A DNA stretch of 64,000 nt from Cryoendolithus antarcticus (taxonomy: Eukaryota > Ascomycota > Dothideomycetes > Cladosporiales > Cladosporiaceae). The notes beneath the pieces were generated by a model. That model was not told the DNA's origin, did not search any database, and saw only the letters and a program-made list of their open reading frames with translations. Of the stretch, positions 22,585-32,626 are shown piece after piece. The stretch covers positions 558,001 to 622,000 of the forward strand of contig NAJO01000014.1 of the NCBI GenBank assembly GCA_002077065.1. Direction: 5' to 3'. Position numbers and translations under genes: made by a program. The stretch's first letter is position 1. Each line of letters opens with the position of its first letter.

Positions 22585-23070
22585 TTGGGATGTTTGAGTA
22601 GGAAGTTGTGGGGTGTAATACGGTGGTGCACATATGCTGAATTCTGGTAACGATGAGTGTTGGATTGATGTGTCTGCATTGGAGTCACTGGATATAGATG
22701 AGATTGGGCGACGTGGGATGAGGGAAATCGTGCTCATATGAAACTCTCCAGCACAGCTTTGAGATCTACAGGTATAAGCTCCAGACCAAGAACGCATCGC
22801 TGCGGAGACGTCGATATGGCGAACAAAAACATCGAGCACAGCCAGCCTGGGCCCCCCAGGAGCTTATTTCGATCATTTGCATGCTCATCGGCGCCGGTCC
22901 TACACCTGTGCTAATATACGCACAAGCAGCTGTCGTGACAGCATAGACAGCAGCAAACCGACGGTCTCTGTGTTTGTCTCGTCTGCTTCGCTCGATACTA
23001 AAGCCAACGTCTGGACACTCACTAACCGCGGCAAGCGATCACCTAGACCCTGGCAGTTATATAGGTTACG
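22585..23070. other. Intergenic between copies 3 and 4
   Basis: 486 bp with the promoter of copy 4. No supported gene. Confidence 0.4.
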
Positions 23071-24338
23071 ATGATCCTTGCGGCCATGATGGCTATCGCG
23101 GTAGCTATCCCTACTTCAGGCAGCATAGCAGATGATCCTACGCGGCCAGCCCTCCACCGTCGTGGCCGAGACGAGAGCAAGTTGAAGCCTGGTACCGTAT
23201 GGCTGGAGCATCCTCCGTCAGACGATCCACACATGCACCATCGGCCGCGTCCGCAGCACGACTGGAACCAGTACCCGGGCCGAGACACGACATGCTATTC
23301 GGATATCAAGGGAGATTCGAATGGAGGGGAAGCTGTGTCAGCATTGACGGGGTGAGTCTTTCTTGGATGACAGCCAAGTGGCAGAAAAGTGGCTTCTTTT
23401 GCTGACGATCGTGCATAGCATTGGTTCGTGACCGCTGTCCATCACTTCTGTAGCAAGATGGACAGATTTGTATTGAATGCCACGGCCCCGGAGACTGGGT
23501 ATAAGATGATATTGTGAAATACCCGATGTGGCGCAATGCACATACAGGTTGGAGAGATCGCTGACGTTGCACATTAAGCGACTACTGGACCAGTAGTGTT
23601 AATACCCTGGTGAGCGTGGTAGCATTCTACTGCAAGTCGGCTTCACGCCTGGGATCGAGCATCCACTGAAGTACACCATAGATTACGACTTCTGCATCGA
23701 GAAGGGCTTCATGCCTATTGTGAACTAGTAAGCTGCGCTGTTTGTGTATCACCTAATCCCGCCAGATTCACTGACCTTCGCACGGCTGCGACAACAAGTC
23801 CTCCGATCACAAGCGTGGTGGCTCCTCAGCATACAACGAGAAGGCTCACTACACCGATGACCTAACCTGGATAATCGATCCGAACCCTCTGGTTCCTACG
23901 CCTTACTGGACCTACGAGTCGATGTGCAACAACCAGGCCCACACGCCATACCCATCAGATGGCAGCGTGAACGATCTAGGCGTCGTCCTGGACGCTTGTC
24001 GGAAGAATTGGAACGAGCTCATTGGCCCTCGCGAGGGCATCTTTGCTTATCGTCCGTACTGGGATTGCGAGGACTCGACAGATGGCTCTACCCAACAAGA
24101 TTGGGCAACAATTGCGTACGGGCGCTGGGATCCGTTCGAGGACATACCTACTGGCGAAACGTTCCACGGGCGAGCTGCATTTCCCGCGGGCTATCCCCCG
24201 AAGAATTTGCACATGCAAGGAATTGGGTGGCGTATAGAGTCCAGTGATGGGGTGCCGCAGTACTCGTTGCTCGCTGCCTCGTTCGACTGCATTGGTCAGC
24301 GTTGGGACTACAAGCAGAAGTCTTGCTGGCTTAAGTAG
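23071..24338 (+). pseudogene. Secreted family copy 4, broken by two frameshifts and a lost splice site
   Basis: Has the four-exon plan of copy 3: 23071..23351, 23419..23513, 23579..23727 and 23786..24338. Exon 2 is 95 nt in both copies. Three faults are visible. Exon 1 is one base short: around 23325-23332 the frame slips, so the expected GGxxCxxxDG reads EAVSALTG. Exon 3 is 149 nt against 150 in copy 3, with the slip between DYW and ERGSI. The acceptor of intron 3 reads GG (23784..23785) instead of AG before the conserved CTGCGAC. The signal peptide (MILAAMMAIAVAIP), WLEHPPSDDP, HWFVTAVHHFC, FCIEKGFMPIVNY and CDN..SDHKRGG remain readable, and exon 4 is fully open, ending KSCWLK. Decay looks recent. 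Sequencing error could explain the indels but hardly all three faults. Confidence 0.75.
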
Positions 24339-24907
24339 CCCGGTGAGCATGATATTGCCAGTACGGTTTTGAATATAGTCTACGAGTACCAATATTGGCT
24401 GTCGCGTGGACCGGGAGGCAGGCGGGTCGATGTACTGTCACGGAAGGATGCCGTGGGGCGAGTCTGAAGAGTACGGAGCACTAGTGTACACCAGAATGTA
24501 GTACACTAGTGGAAATCACTGGGGTCCGTATTCTCACTTTGCTAGTCCTGGGGCGCCTGTGAATTTGTCGATCTCGGATGGAAAGTCAATGGGTCGTGAG
24601 CTTCCACTGCAGAACGAGGCACTACTTTCCGTGCTTGCACGTATGGCACAAGCTCACCACATGCACAGAGACAAGCCCTCTAGACAGCGTATCAAGGACA
24701 ACGTATCAAGCAAATGCTTCTTCATGGTATGCGACGAGCATCTCCACTATTGCCGACGCGATGCTGCACCACCTCTCTGCTTTAGTCACCTCAAGCAGCT
24801 CAGCCAAGATCATTCGAGGTCCTTACTGCTTATCAGAACCAAGAGAACCCTCAACTCGGACTCATACTACTTCTGGAGCCCGGTGATCGACCGAGCAGCA
24901 AGCAGAC
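24339..24907. other. Intergenic between copies 4 and 5
   Basis: 569 bp. Contains a perfect 11-bp inverted repeat at 24479..24511. Frames at 24559..25071 overlap copy 5 and are not supported. Confidence 0.45.
24479..24511. repeat. 11-bp inverted repeat
   Basis: CACTAGTGTAC (24479..24489) and its exact complement GTACACTAGTG (24501..24511), separated by 11 nt. About 140 bp past the end of broken copy 4. It could form a hairpin in RNA or mark an old insertion; nothing decides between these. Confidence 0.7.
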
Positions 24908-25933
24908 ATGCGTCTCCCAACGATCCTCGCGGTTCTCATCGCCACCGTGGCAGCCATACCGGCCTCCTTCGACCAAGATCTCAAGACCTCCCAGAATGCC
25001 ACCTCTCTTCTCCCCCGCGTGGACATCAGTCACGACGGCCCCGACGGTACCGAATGGCTCTACCACCTTGACAATGACAAGCCCAAAATGGAGCACATCC
25101 GCGGGCCCATCTGGTGGAGCCACTACCCCGGCGAAGACAAAGCCTGCTTCTCCGACATCAAAGATGACAACCGCGCAGGCGCAGCTTGCTGGGGCGTCGA
25201 AGGCCATTGGTTCGTGGCTGCCATTGAGAAGTTCTGCGGTTTGATGCACGGCAAATTGCTGGATGTCACGCAGCCGATTAATAGCTACAGTATGATTTAC
25301 GATTACTGGCCCGCTTCCAAGAACTCGTACGGCGAGCGAGGGAGTATCAAACTGCAAGTAGGGTTTGCAGACGGGGGCCCGCCGATTCAGTGGAAGTACA
25401 CGATGGATTACAAGTTCTGCGTGGAAGACAGCTTCCTCCCAATTCTCAATTACTGCGACAACAAGGGGTTCAATCACAAGCGCGGCGGCTACTCAAACTA
25501 CAACAACGAGCGTCACGGCAACGACCGGCTCTTCTGGCTCCTAGACCCTAATCCCTACGTGCAGCACCCCTACGACAACGACCAGAACATGTGCACGAAC
25601 GAGAAGCTCTGCTGGCTCCCCAAGGACGAGCACACCGAACCCCTCGGCTACAAGTTCGATGATTGCAGGGACCGTTGGAGCGAAGACATCTCACCTGCGG
25701 ACCACAGCATTAACCCGAAAGACTGCTGGGATTGCAGCAACGCTCGTCTGGACGGGTGTACGAAGGACGACTGGCTTGCTATCGATAACTTGAAGAATCA
25801 TGCATTGAGCAATTACGATGGGATGACGGCTACGCCGTTGCCAACAGCAACACCAGCAGCTCGGTCGCTAGCTTTGACTTCCGACGGTTCAGTCGCGACG
25901 ATGCGACCGCCGCCTCCGATGCCGTTGGCTTAG
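24908..25933 (+). CDS. Secreted Cys-containing family protein, copy 5 (intronless)
   Basis: 341 residues in one exon. MRLPTILAVLIATVAAIPAS is a signal peptide. The order of landmarks equals copy 3: GTEWLYHLDNDKP, HYPGEDKACFSDI, GHWFVAAIEKFCG, SYSMIYDYWPASKN, ERGSIKLQVGF, FCVEDSFLPILNYCDN, NHKRGG, RLFWLLDPNP and DDCRDRWSEDISP. All three introns of copies 3 and 4 are missing with no scar in the reading frame. The C-terminus differs: a Cys-rich stretch (CWDCSNARLDGC) and then a Thr/Ala/Pro-rich tail ending PPPPMPLA. I do not recognise the family. The long uninterrupted frame makes expression and function plausible. Confidence 0.77.
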   Translation: MRLPTILAVLIATVAAIPASFDQDLKTSQNATSLLPRVDISHDGPDGTEWLYHLDNDKPKMEHIRGPIWWSHYPGEDKACFSDIKDDNRAGAACWGVEGHWFVAAIEKFCGLMHGKLLDVTQPINSYSMIYDYWPASKNSYGERGSIKLQVGFADGGPPIQWKYTMDYKFCVEDSFLPILNYCDNKGFNHKRGGYSNYNNERHGNDRLFWLLDPNPYVQHPYDNDQNMCTNEKLCWLPKDEHTEPLGYKFDDCRDRWSEDISPADHSINPKDCWDCSNARLDGCTKDDWLAIDNLKNHALSNYDGMTATPLPTATPAARSLALTSDGSVATMRPPPPMPLA

Positions 25934-26356
25934 TGTTAAGGGCAGCGCGCATCGGGGGTGTGAGCAATGACGGACTGGTTACGGAATTGGTGGGCCTCAT
26001 GAAGTGGACCAGTCAGGGGAGTTAGAGTCGACCGGATATGCATGAGCTTCACGGGGATGAAGTGACTGGGAGGCAGAGACTTGGATTCCAATAGCAAACC
26101 AGTAATTGACATGTCAACTACACTGCACTGCATTGGACCCCGTGAATTTGGCTACACAGGTGCCACAGCGAGTACCCAGAGCGTGTGCTGCGAGACCTCA
26201 GCAACGGCTCGTGCGCTCTCATGACTTCGCTAGAGTGGACGCGGCACCAGAAGTCTCGTCACATGCGCATGCGCAGAGTGCTACGCGCTTCTGCGACTGC
26301 AAAATTTGTCCATGATACCATAAGCCGCAACACAGCATTCCTGCTAAATTTTCCAC
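25934..26356. other. Convergent intergenic, copy 5 to GT8 gene
   Basis: 423 bp between 3' ends; no supported gene or repeat. Confidence 0.4.
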
Positions 26357-27418
26357 TCACTTCCGCTCATCCCTCCCCCTATAAAACCCCTCCATCTCAC
26401 TTCTCTGCTCCCTCCACAGCCCCTTCAAAAACACATCATGGCTCGGATCCCCATCCCAATACTTCGCATGAAAACTCCTCGCCCCGCCCCTCCAATCCTT
26501 TTCCGTAGGCCAGTTAACATTCCACCCATACCATAGCACCTTCCAAGGCATATTGCCCTCCTTCCGATGCGCATAGTTCAGCAGATTCTGCTCGGGAAAC
26601 CTCGGGTCAAATCGTCCAGGGAGCGCTAGGAGTGACACGTAGTAGTCAAACAGCAATTTACTCGGCGTGAAAATGAAGAAGCCGCAGTTGAGGTAATTGG
26701 ACTCGACGGGCGGCGGGTAAGCGTGCTCGTAGGCCCAGTAATCGGCGTGCGTAGCGAACATGTAGGTCCTTGGCAGTGCTGCTTCGTCGGCGAGGATGGC
26801 GGCGGGGTTCGAGAGGGTTGGGGCGGTGAGAGTCGCCTCGTCGTAGAAAACGCCGTCTAGTGAAGCGGTGACGAGGGTATCGGCGTCGATAAAGAGGATC
26901 TTGTGATACTCTGTCATCTGGAACAAACGCAACTTGGCCATGACATCCGCCCAGCGGTCGACGGCGGCGTTCACCCAGTCTGCGGTCAGGCGGTCGACGA
27001 CTTTCACAGTCGCGCCGTCCTTCGCGAGCCGGGCTCGTTTGCGTTTGGAGACATCGGCTGTACAGATTACTATGAAGGGTATGGAATTGTTCGTGCCTGC
27101 CGAGCGGGAGTGGAGGAGTTGGTAGGCGAGGACGCGGGCGCCGATGAAGTAGCCGTCGTCGTTGTCGTTGTGAAGGATGGCTTCTTCATCGGAGGTGAAG
27201 CGGTCGGGGTTTGCGTTTGCCGCGAGGAAGGTGGCGTAAGCAACCTTCGCAGGAGCGATGGTTATATGATTTGGGGCCTGCTTGCCGTGGCGGGCGTAGG
27301 GGGAGCTGGGGAGGTAGGAGTGCAAGTGAGAGGTGCGAACTGTGAGGGTTATGAGGGCGGAGGCAAGGAAGAGGAATATGAAGAGAGCTATGGTGCGTGG
27401 GTTTGTGGCTGCTGCCAT
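26357..27418 (-). CDS. GT8-family glycosyltransferase (glycogenin-like), type II membrane protein
   Basis: A retaining glycosyltransferase of family GT8 by its fold signature; 353 residues, no intron. A short cytosolic N-tail is followed by a signal-anchor helix (IALFIFLFLASALITLTV, residues about 10-28), so the catalytic domain should face the Golgi or secretory lumen. Visible motifs: GARVLAYQLLHS, ADVMAKLRLFQMTEYHKILF, then FIDADTLV (near residue 178), the DxD metal and nucleotide-sugar site. NYLNCGFFIFTPS and a late HAKYWDG fit the second half of GT8 enzymes. Donor and acceptor sugars cannot be named. The signal anchor argues against a cytosolic glycogenin role. Confidence 0.87.
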   Translation of the reverse strand: MAAATNPRTIALFIFLFLASALITLTVRTSHLHSYLPSSPYARHGKQAPNHITIAPAKVAYATFLAANANPDRFTSDEEAILHNDNDDGYFIGARVLAYQLLHSRSAGTNNSIPFIVICTADVSKRKRARLAKDGATVKVVDRLTADWVNAAVDRWADVMAKLRLFQMTEYHKILFIDADTLVTASLDGVFYDEATLTAPTLSNPAAILADEAALPRTYMFATHADYWAYEHAYPPPVESNYLNCGFFIFTPSKLLFDYYVSLLALPGRFDPRFPEQNLLNYAHRKEGNMPWKVLWYGWNVNWPTEKDWRGGARSFHAKYWDGDPSHDVFLKGLWREQRSEMEGFYRGRDERK

Positions 27419-28122
27419 GATGGCATCACAGATAGGTTAGCGATCATGTCGGACTAGGATTGAAATTGACGTAGGAAAAGTGTCTTGAGATCAACGCGTG
27501 TCCTTGCATTCCGCCGACTCACGCAAGGCAGTTGGTGGCAATGTCAGTGGTTGAGACCTTACTATACTCCAAGTCGTAAGGCTGGCCATAATCATTTGAC
27601 ATCTATTGCTTTCGCCAAAATCCTCATGTCGCTGCGCGAGAAAACCAACGCTTGGCCTCAGTGCTTCCGCTGAGCCATGCTGGAGAGGTATGCAGTTCGG
27701 GCGGCTGTCTGGTGCTTCACTTGCGCGCATTCCGTCGCCATTGATACTGATGGCCCCTCGCGCTGATGCTGAGGCTTTCGCGATCCGCTTTCGCTCTCAA
27801 GATAGCGAAATATGCCAGTGATGTGGTGGACTAAGAAGCTTTGAGATGCATGTGAAAGCTGCGCCCACGTCCGCGCCCCGACTTGAGACACAAGACCGCT
27901 CTCGCCGCCACTGTGCCACGATAGATGCAGGTACTGTGATACCTGCACATCCCCACAGCTACCCATCTGCTGGCATCCTTTTAATGGTGAGTTGATGAGA
28001 GTATGAACGAATCAAGAGAGAGCAATACTGTAATAAAGTGTTGGTGAAGTGGGGCAGGATTAAGCGCCTGGCCAACGGTCACTACTAAGCGAGAGCCGCC
28101 CATACTGCAAACAACAGCGACT
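27419..28122. other. Divergent intergenic, GT8 gene to 931-residue protein gene
   Basis: 704 bp that must hold both promoters. Several short frames overlap here on both strands; none looks like a protein. Confidence 0.4.
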
Positions 28123-30918
28123 ATGCCCGACTGGTACAGATACCCAAATCCACACGACACGGCGCTACCGCTGTCGTCGCCTGCAGCTGCAGTCCGCCAT
28201 AGAATGCCGTCGTCCGCACGTGATGACGAGCAACCACGGCGGCGGCGCAAGGCAGTGCCGAGAGACAAACATCGCTCGTCACACAAGTCGAGCTCTTCGT
28301 TGGATGTCAGTGGGAAGAAAATCCCATCGATGAGAAGGCCACGATCGGAGAGTGAGGAACGGGAACGAGCTAAGGATAAGGAGAACGAGGGCTTGAAATC
28401 GGGGACGAAGTCTGAGCGAGGCTCGAGGAAGGTCACGATGGATGTGCCAGAGATAGCTGCTTCTGATGTGCGGCCCAAGTCGGCGTACCCAACCTTCAGC
28501 AAGGCGCATAGTAGGGAGGCAGTACGAAGTCGAGAGGATGTGGGCAAGCCACAGACAGGATCGACTTCACCGGAGCCCGATATGGCTACTGAGAAGGAGA
28601 AGAGGAGACGATCGGAGCCTTCGAATCATCGCACACCGCCAAGTCCCCCGCTCACAGCGGAGGAGCCAGACATCAGGCGATCAGGGAGTGGGAACAGTAT
28701 AAGGAGCGCAGCAGACCGAGCGAGAGGGGATGTTCGCCCTGGACGAAGAACGCCTGACTCAGAATCACGACGCAGTGTCAAGCCTGTGAGCTCTGTAGCC
28801 AGCCTTCGCAAAGATGCTCGCTTCCAAGAGAGCGAGATATCAAGCATGCCAGGTGCCTTCCCGGATGATGGATCACACAAGTCTACGCCAACGAGCAGCT
28901 ACCGTCGGACCGTGTCGACAGGTTCGCAGCCAGCATCAAATCTCACGCAGAACACGGAGCAGACGCTGGACTCGGATGCCACTTCGGTCGCACCAGAGCG
29001 CAAGACTGGAAGGACACCAGCTCCTGCGCCAGTGGAGAGATCGCCACCTTCAGTCACTGATTCCCAGCCCAAGACGCCGACGCCATCGGAGCCGCAGTAC
29101 CCGATTGCACATACGCCGATCATCGATGTCGGAGGTAGCTATGAGTCGATGCAATCGATGGAGTCAGGGAAGACGCCGACAGGTTACGGCATGGCACCTC
29201 CACCGCCACCGCCACCGCCGATGGCTGCACCGCCGCAAGTGCCTCGAGTGGACTACCTGCTCAAGAACGGCGGACTGCAGCACATGATCCCGAAGAAGCT
29301 CGTCTCGAGCGACTCGCCAAAGCCTGTGCCGCAGTACTCGATGTATCAGTCACCTGCGATCTACCAAGCTGCACCACTAGAAGAGTACCAGAGAGTCTTC
29401 ACGCCACTTTACAAGCGACTGGATGACTTCATACATGTGTTCCGGAGAAACGGCTCAATCGCCGTGGCGACAGGGTACCGCTCAGTGGCGAGGAGATTAC
29501 TCGACAAGCTCACACACATCTTCGCGAGAGACATTTCCTCAGTGCATTGCGACTGCGTTGTCTGTAAGACAATTCCGCAGCCTTACCTGTCAGAAGAGGA
29601 GGACACAGGTGTAAGTTGGGGCGAGATCCTCGAGTTCGTGTCTGGTAGAAGGGAGCTACCACAATGGCCACCCTTCTCGATCTCGCCTGACGATGGTGGA
29701 CTTGGGATCTACGGAGCAACTGAGGCACCAATGCAGAAGATCGACATTGATGTACCTGATGAGTACAGAGACCACTACAAGCGGCAGAACCAGAAGACAA
29801 AGCTTGCAGTGCAGAGCTGGCTTTCGCAGCAGCCGGAGTTCACCGCAGGTCCACCTGAGGAAGCAGACGAAGACACGCTGATGTTCGCAATGATGACGAA
29901 GCTCAACGTGCACCAACGCAACCTCTTCATCGCACTCATGCACGGCCAGACATCCGTTTCCGACAGCCGCGCACCCACTCCAGCCGAGCGGCCAGCCAGC
30001 TCCTCCACAGCCTTGAAACGCACGCGAAAGGCCCTCCAGCGGCTTTACCGCCTCGAGCGTCCACCACGAGACTGCGAGTGTGCCATGTATCTTCTCAACA
30101 ACCCCGATCTCCACGGCATGCTCGCGACACTCGCAGAAGTCAACGAGCAGGAATGGGAGATCCTCATCTCCGGCCGCTTCGATGGTTTTTTGTGGTCAGG
30201 CGCCGAGAACAACGGCAACGGCATTGGGCTCCCACCCTCGGCCTCGAACTACGGTGGTCCTATCTCCCGCGGCCCATCTCGTCAGTCGAACACGCCCTTC
30301 AGCCGTAACACGACGCCCTTCTCCGGCCTCTCCGGCCTGGCGCCATCTCGTGGCCCAACGCCATTCTCTCCCTTGCGGAACGTCGTGTCCCCCGACAATT
30401 CGATTCCACCGCCGCCCGCCCCATTCCCATCACGAGGTCCCACTCCAGGCCCCATGGGCGGCGGTCTCTCTTCCCCAGCCCCGGTGCAACTAGACGAAGA
30501 CACCGAGATCGCCGTCCTGGCAGAACTAGAACGAAATCTCTACACCGACATGGAACGCCTAGAAGACGCTTTCGAAGCCCTGCACTCCCGCGCCGAGCTC
30601 GTGCGCCAACTCCTCCGTGAGCGCAGCGCCGGTCTCTCAATGCAAGCCACGCTCCGCCGCGGCTCTATGGACCCCGGCGTCCGGCTTGGTACGCCTGCAT
30701 CAGGGTTCACGGATTTCGAGGACGAGGACGATGATGGGTTGGGCGATACGGCGAGTTTGGCACCGGATGATAGTGCGAGTCAGATTAGTTTTAATCGGCG
30801 GGTTAGGAAGCGGAAGGAGCGGAGGACGCCGGCGCCTGCTGCTGTTGTTGAGGAGAGTGAGGAGGAATTGGGGGTTTGGGAGAAGGGGAGACGGAGTGTG
30901 GGGTTGGGGAAACGGTGA
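28123..30918 (+). CDS. Large fungal protein with Cys clusters, unknown function
   Basis: 931 residues, no intron. Residues 1-370 are Ser/Pro/Arg-rich and probably disordered, with a PPPPPPPP tract near residue 355. A folded-looking centre (about 375-720) begins DYLLKNGGLQHMIPKKLV and holds EYQRVFTPLYKRLDDFIHVF and two Cys clusters: HCDCVVCK (about 473-480) and DCECAMYLL (about 648). These resemble metal-binding spacing (C-x-C-x-x-C and C-x-C). A second Pro/Gly-rich region has repeated GPTPF/SRGPTP-like motifs. Then a helical stretch (LAELERNLYTDMERLEDAFE) and a basic tail with RRVRKRKERR follow. I recall similar proteins only as uncharacterised in filamentous fungi. No catalytic function is claimed. 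Confidence 0.75.
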   Translation: MPDWYRYPNPHDTALPLSSPAAAVRHRMPSSARDDEQPRRRRKAVPRDKHRSSHKSSSSLDVSGKKIPSMRRPRSESEERERAKDKENEGLKSGTKSERGSRKVTMDVPEIAASDVRPKSAYPTFSKAHSREAVRSREDVGKPQTGSTSPEPDMATEKEKRRRSEPSNHRTPPSPPLTAEEPDIRRSGSGNSIRSAADRARGDVRPGRRTPDSESRRSVKPVSSVASLRKDARFQESEISSMPGAFPDDGSHKSTPTSSYRRTVSTGSQPASNLTQNTEQTLDSDATSVAPERKTGRTPAPAPVERSPPSVTDSQPKTPTPSEPQYPIAHTPIIDVGGSYESMQSMESGKTPTGYGMAPPPPPPPPMAAPPQVPRVDYLLKNGGLQHMIPKKLVSSDSPKPVPQYSMYQSPAIYQAAPLEEYQRVFTPLYKRLDDFIHVFRRNGSIAVATGYRSVARRLLDKLTHIFARDISSVHCDCVVCKTIPQPYLSEEEDTGVSWGEILEFVSGRRELPQWPPFSISPDDGGLGIYGATEAPMQKIDIDVPDEYRDHYKRQNQKTKLAVQSWLSQQPEFTAGPPEEADEDTLMFAMMTKLNVHQRNLFIALMHGQTSVSDSRAPTPAERPASSSTALKRTRKALQRLYRLERPPRDCECAMYLLNNPDLHGMLATLAEVNEQEWEILISGRFDGFLWSGAENNGNGIGLPPSASNYGGPISRGPSRQSNTPFSRNTTPFSGLSGLAPSRGPTPFSPLRNVVSPDNSIPPPPAPFPSRGPTPGPMGGGLSSPAPVQLDEDTEIAVLAELERNLYTDMERLEDAFEALHSRAELVRQLLRERSAGLSMQATLRRGSMDPGVRLGTPASGFTDFEDEDDDGLGDTASLAPDDSASQISFNRRVRKRKERRTPAPAAVVEESEEELGVWEKGRRSVGLGKR

Positions 30919-31403
30919 GGAGGGATTTGCGAGGAGGGAGAGGGAGAGGGAGAGGGAGAGGGAGAGGGGATGCGGATTGCAGTGATGTGAATATGACTAT
31001 GATGGTATGAGATTGAGGGTATGCATAGCGTGATGAAGGGACATGGGGGGGCGTTCTGGGCCTCGATGATAGGTACTTGACAGTACAAATGAAAATTGCC
31101 AGCTGTCTAATTGCTTCTGATGCCCCTCCCTCCGTGATTCCCTTATAGTGCGTGATAGAAGTGTTGCCCTCATCTTTGTGCCTGAGAGCCCATGGTCCGT
31201 GCACCCAGCAGCTTCGAAGCTCGCGTCACGTTTGGAGCCTCACTTGCTGGCTGCAGCACTATAGCAACTAAACATCATCAACCCCACAAGAACCCTTCCA
31301 CCTCTCCGACCCTTCCATACATTGCCCTCTGGACCGATCGAGACTCTATCCGGATCCCAACAACAGCGCATCGCACACCACACCTCCCCTCTACTCCGCC
31401 ACG
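30919..31403. other. Intergenic, 931-residue gene to PRE7
   Basis: 485 bp with a GGGAGA microsatellite directly after the upstream stop codon; otherwise the promoter of PRE7. Confidence 0.45.
30935..30968. repeat. GGGAGA microsatellite
   Basis: About five to six tandem units of a purine-only hexamer on the + strand, 17 bp after the stop of the 931-residue gene, so in its 3' UTR. Simple slippage repeat. Confidence 0.85.
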
Positions 31404-32287
31404 ATGGCGTCCATGTTCCACGTCCCCATGCCCTCGGAGAACATGGGCTATTCCTTCGCCCCTCAAGCGGTCTCCGGCGAGCCAACGCAACACTCATTCT
31501 ATCCGTATGTCATGCCTCCTCTGAGACTTTTACCATTACGTTCCTCTGCCCCTCCACTCTCCCACTAACCTCCTCCCCTAGCTACACAGACAACGGCGGC
31601 TCTACGCTCGGCATAACCGGGCCCTCCTTCTGCATCCTCGCAGGCGACACCCGCAGCACCTCCGGCTACAACATAAACACGCGCTACGCCCCGAAGTTGT
31701 TCCGCATAGGCGGCTCCGGGCCCAGCAACAAGAACTCCCGCCTCGTGCTCTCCGTCGTAGGCTTCGCGGCGGATGGTAAGGCTTTGGCGGAGCGACTGGA
31801 CTTGATAGTAAAAATGTACAAGTACCAGCACGGCAAAGAGATGTCCGTCTCGGCCTGCGCAGCCCGACTAAGCCACGTGCTCTACAACAAGCGCTTCTTC
31901 CCCTACTACGTACACGCCATCCTCGGCGGGCTAGACGAACACGGCGTCGGCGCCTTATATTCCTACGACCCCGTCGGCAGCTACGAGCGCGAGCAATGCC
32001 GCGCCGCGGGCGCTGCTGCAAGCTTGATAATGCCGTTCCTCGATAACCAAGTCAACTTCAAAAACCAGTATATCCCCGGGAGCGGCACGGGGGAGGGCGC
32101 AAGTCGAGTCATGGAGCAAAGGGTTCGGGGCGAGAAGGACATGGGCGAGGACGAGGTTATGGGGTTGGTGAGAGATGCGTTTACGAGTGCGGTGGAGAGG
32201 CATATTGAGGTTGGAGATGGGCTGCAGATTATGGTTATTGGGAAGGAGGGGGTTAAGGAGACGTATGTGGAGTTGAAGAAGGATTGA
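31404..32287 (+). CDS. PRE7: 20S proteasome subunit beta-6 (Pre7/PSMB1)
   Basis: A structural (non-proteolytic) beta subunit of the 20S proteasome core. Exons are 31404..31504 and 31582..32287; the 77-bp intron has a CACTAAC branch and CCTAG acceptor. Splicing joins TQHSFYP to YTDNGGSTLGI, giving 268 residues. GGSTLGITGPSFCILAGDTR is the N-terminal strand pair of beta-6; the catalytic Thr1 plus Lys33 pair of active subunits is not expected here. YNKRFFPYYVHAILGGLDE, GVGALYSYDPVGSYE and DAFTSAVERHIEVGD are family landmarks. The insertion YIPGSGTGEGASRVME lies in the usual variable loop. Starts MASMFHVPMPS. Confidence 0.95.
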
Positions 32288-32626
32288 GGAGGTCGTCTGT
32301 GAAGTGACGCGGATGTCAGTCAAGGCAGGCGAGCAAGAGCGGCTGTATGATGGGAATGTGCGAGTACAAGCGGACCCAGTGATGGGTTGCACGATGTGGT
32401 CTTGTTGGAAGACGAGAACCTAGGACCTGCAGACAAGGGTCGCTCGAGCGCGTTCGGGGATGGTCAAGGCTGCTCGCACAGCGGGCCATAGATGAGTGCA
32501 TATCATACAACTAAAGGCAATAAAAGCTTGCCTCGAAATCATTGCCCCAACGCCGTATGCAGCAACGCTAAAGTTTCAATCAATCTTGCCAAACATTACA
32601 TCTCAAAATCCGCCCGCGTTCTTTCA
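32288..32626. other. Convergent intergenic, PRE7 to SFK1-like gene
   Basis: 339 bp between 3' ends; nothing else seen. Confidence 0.4.
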
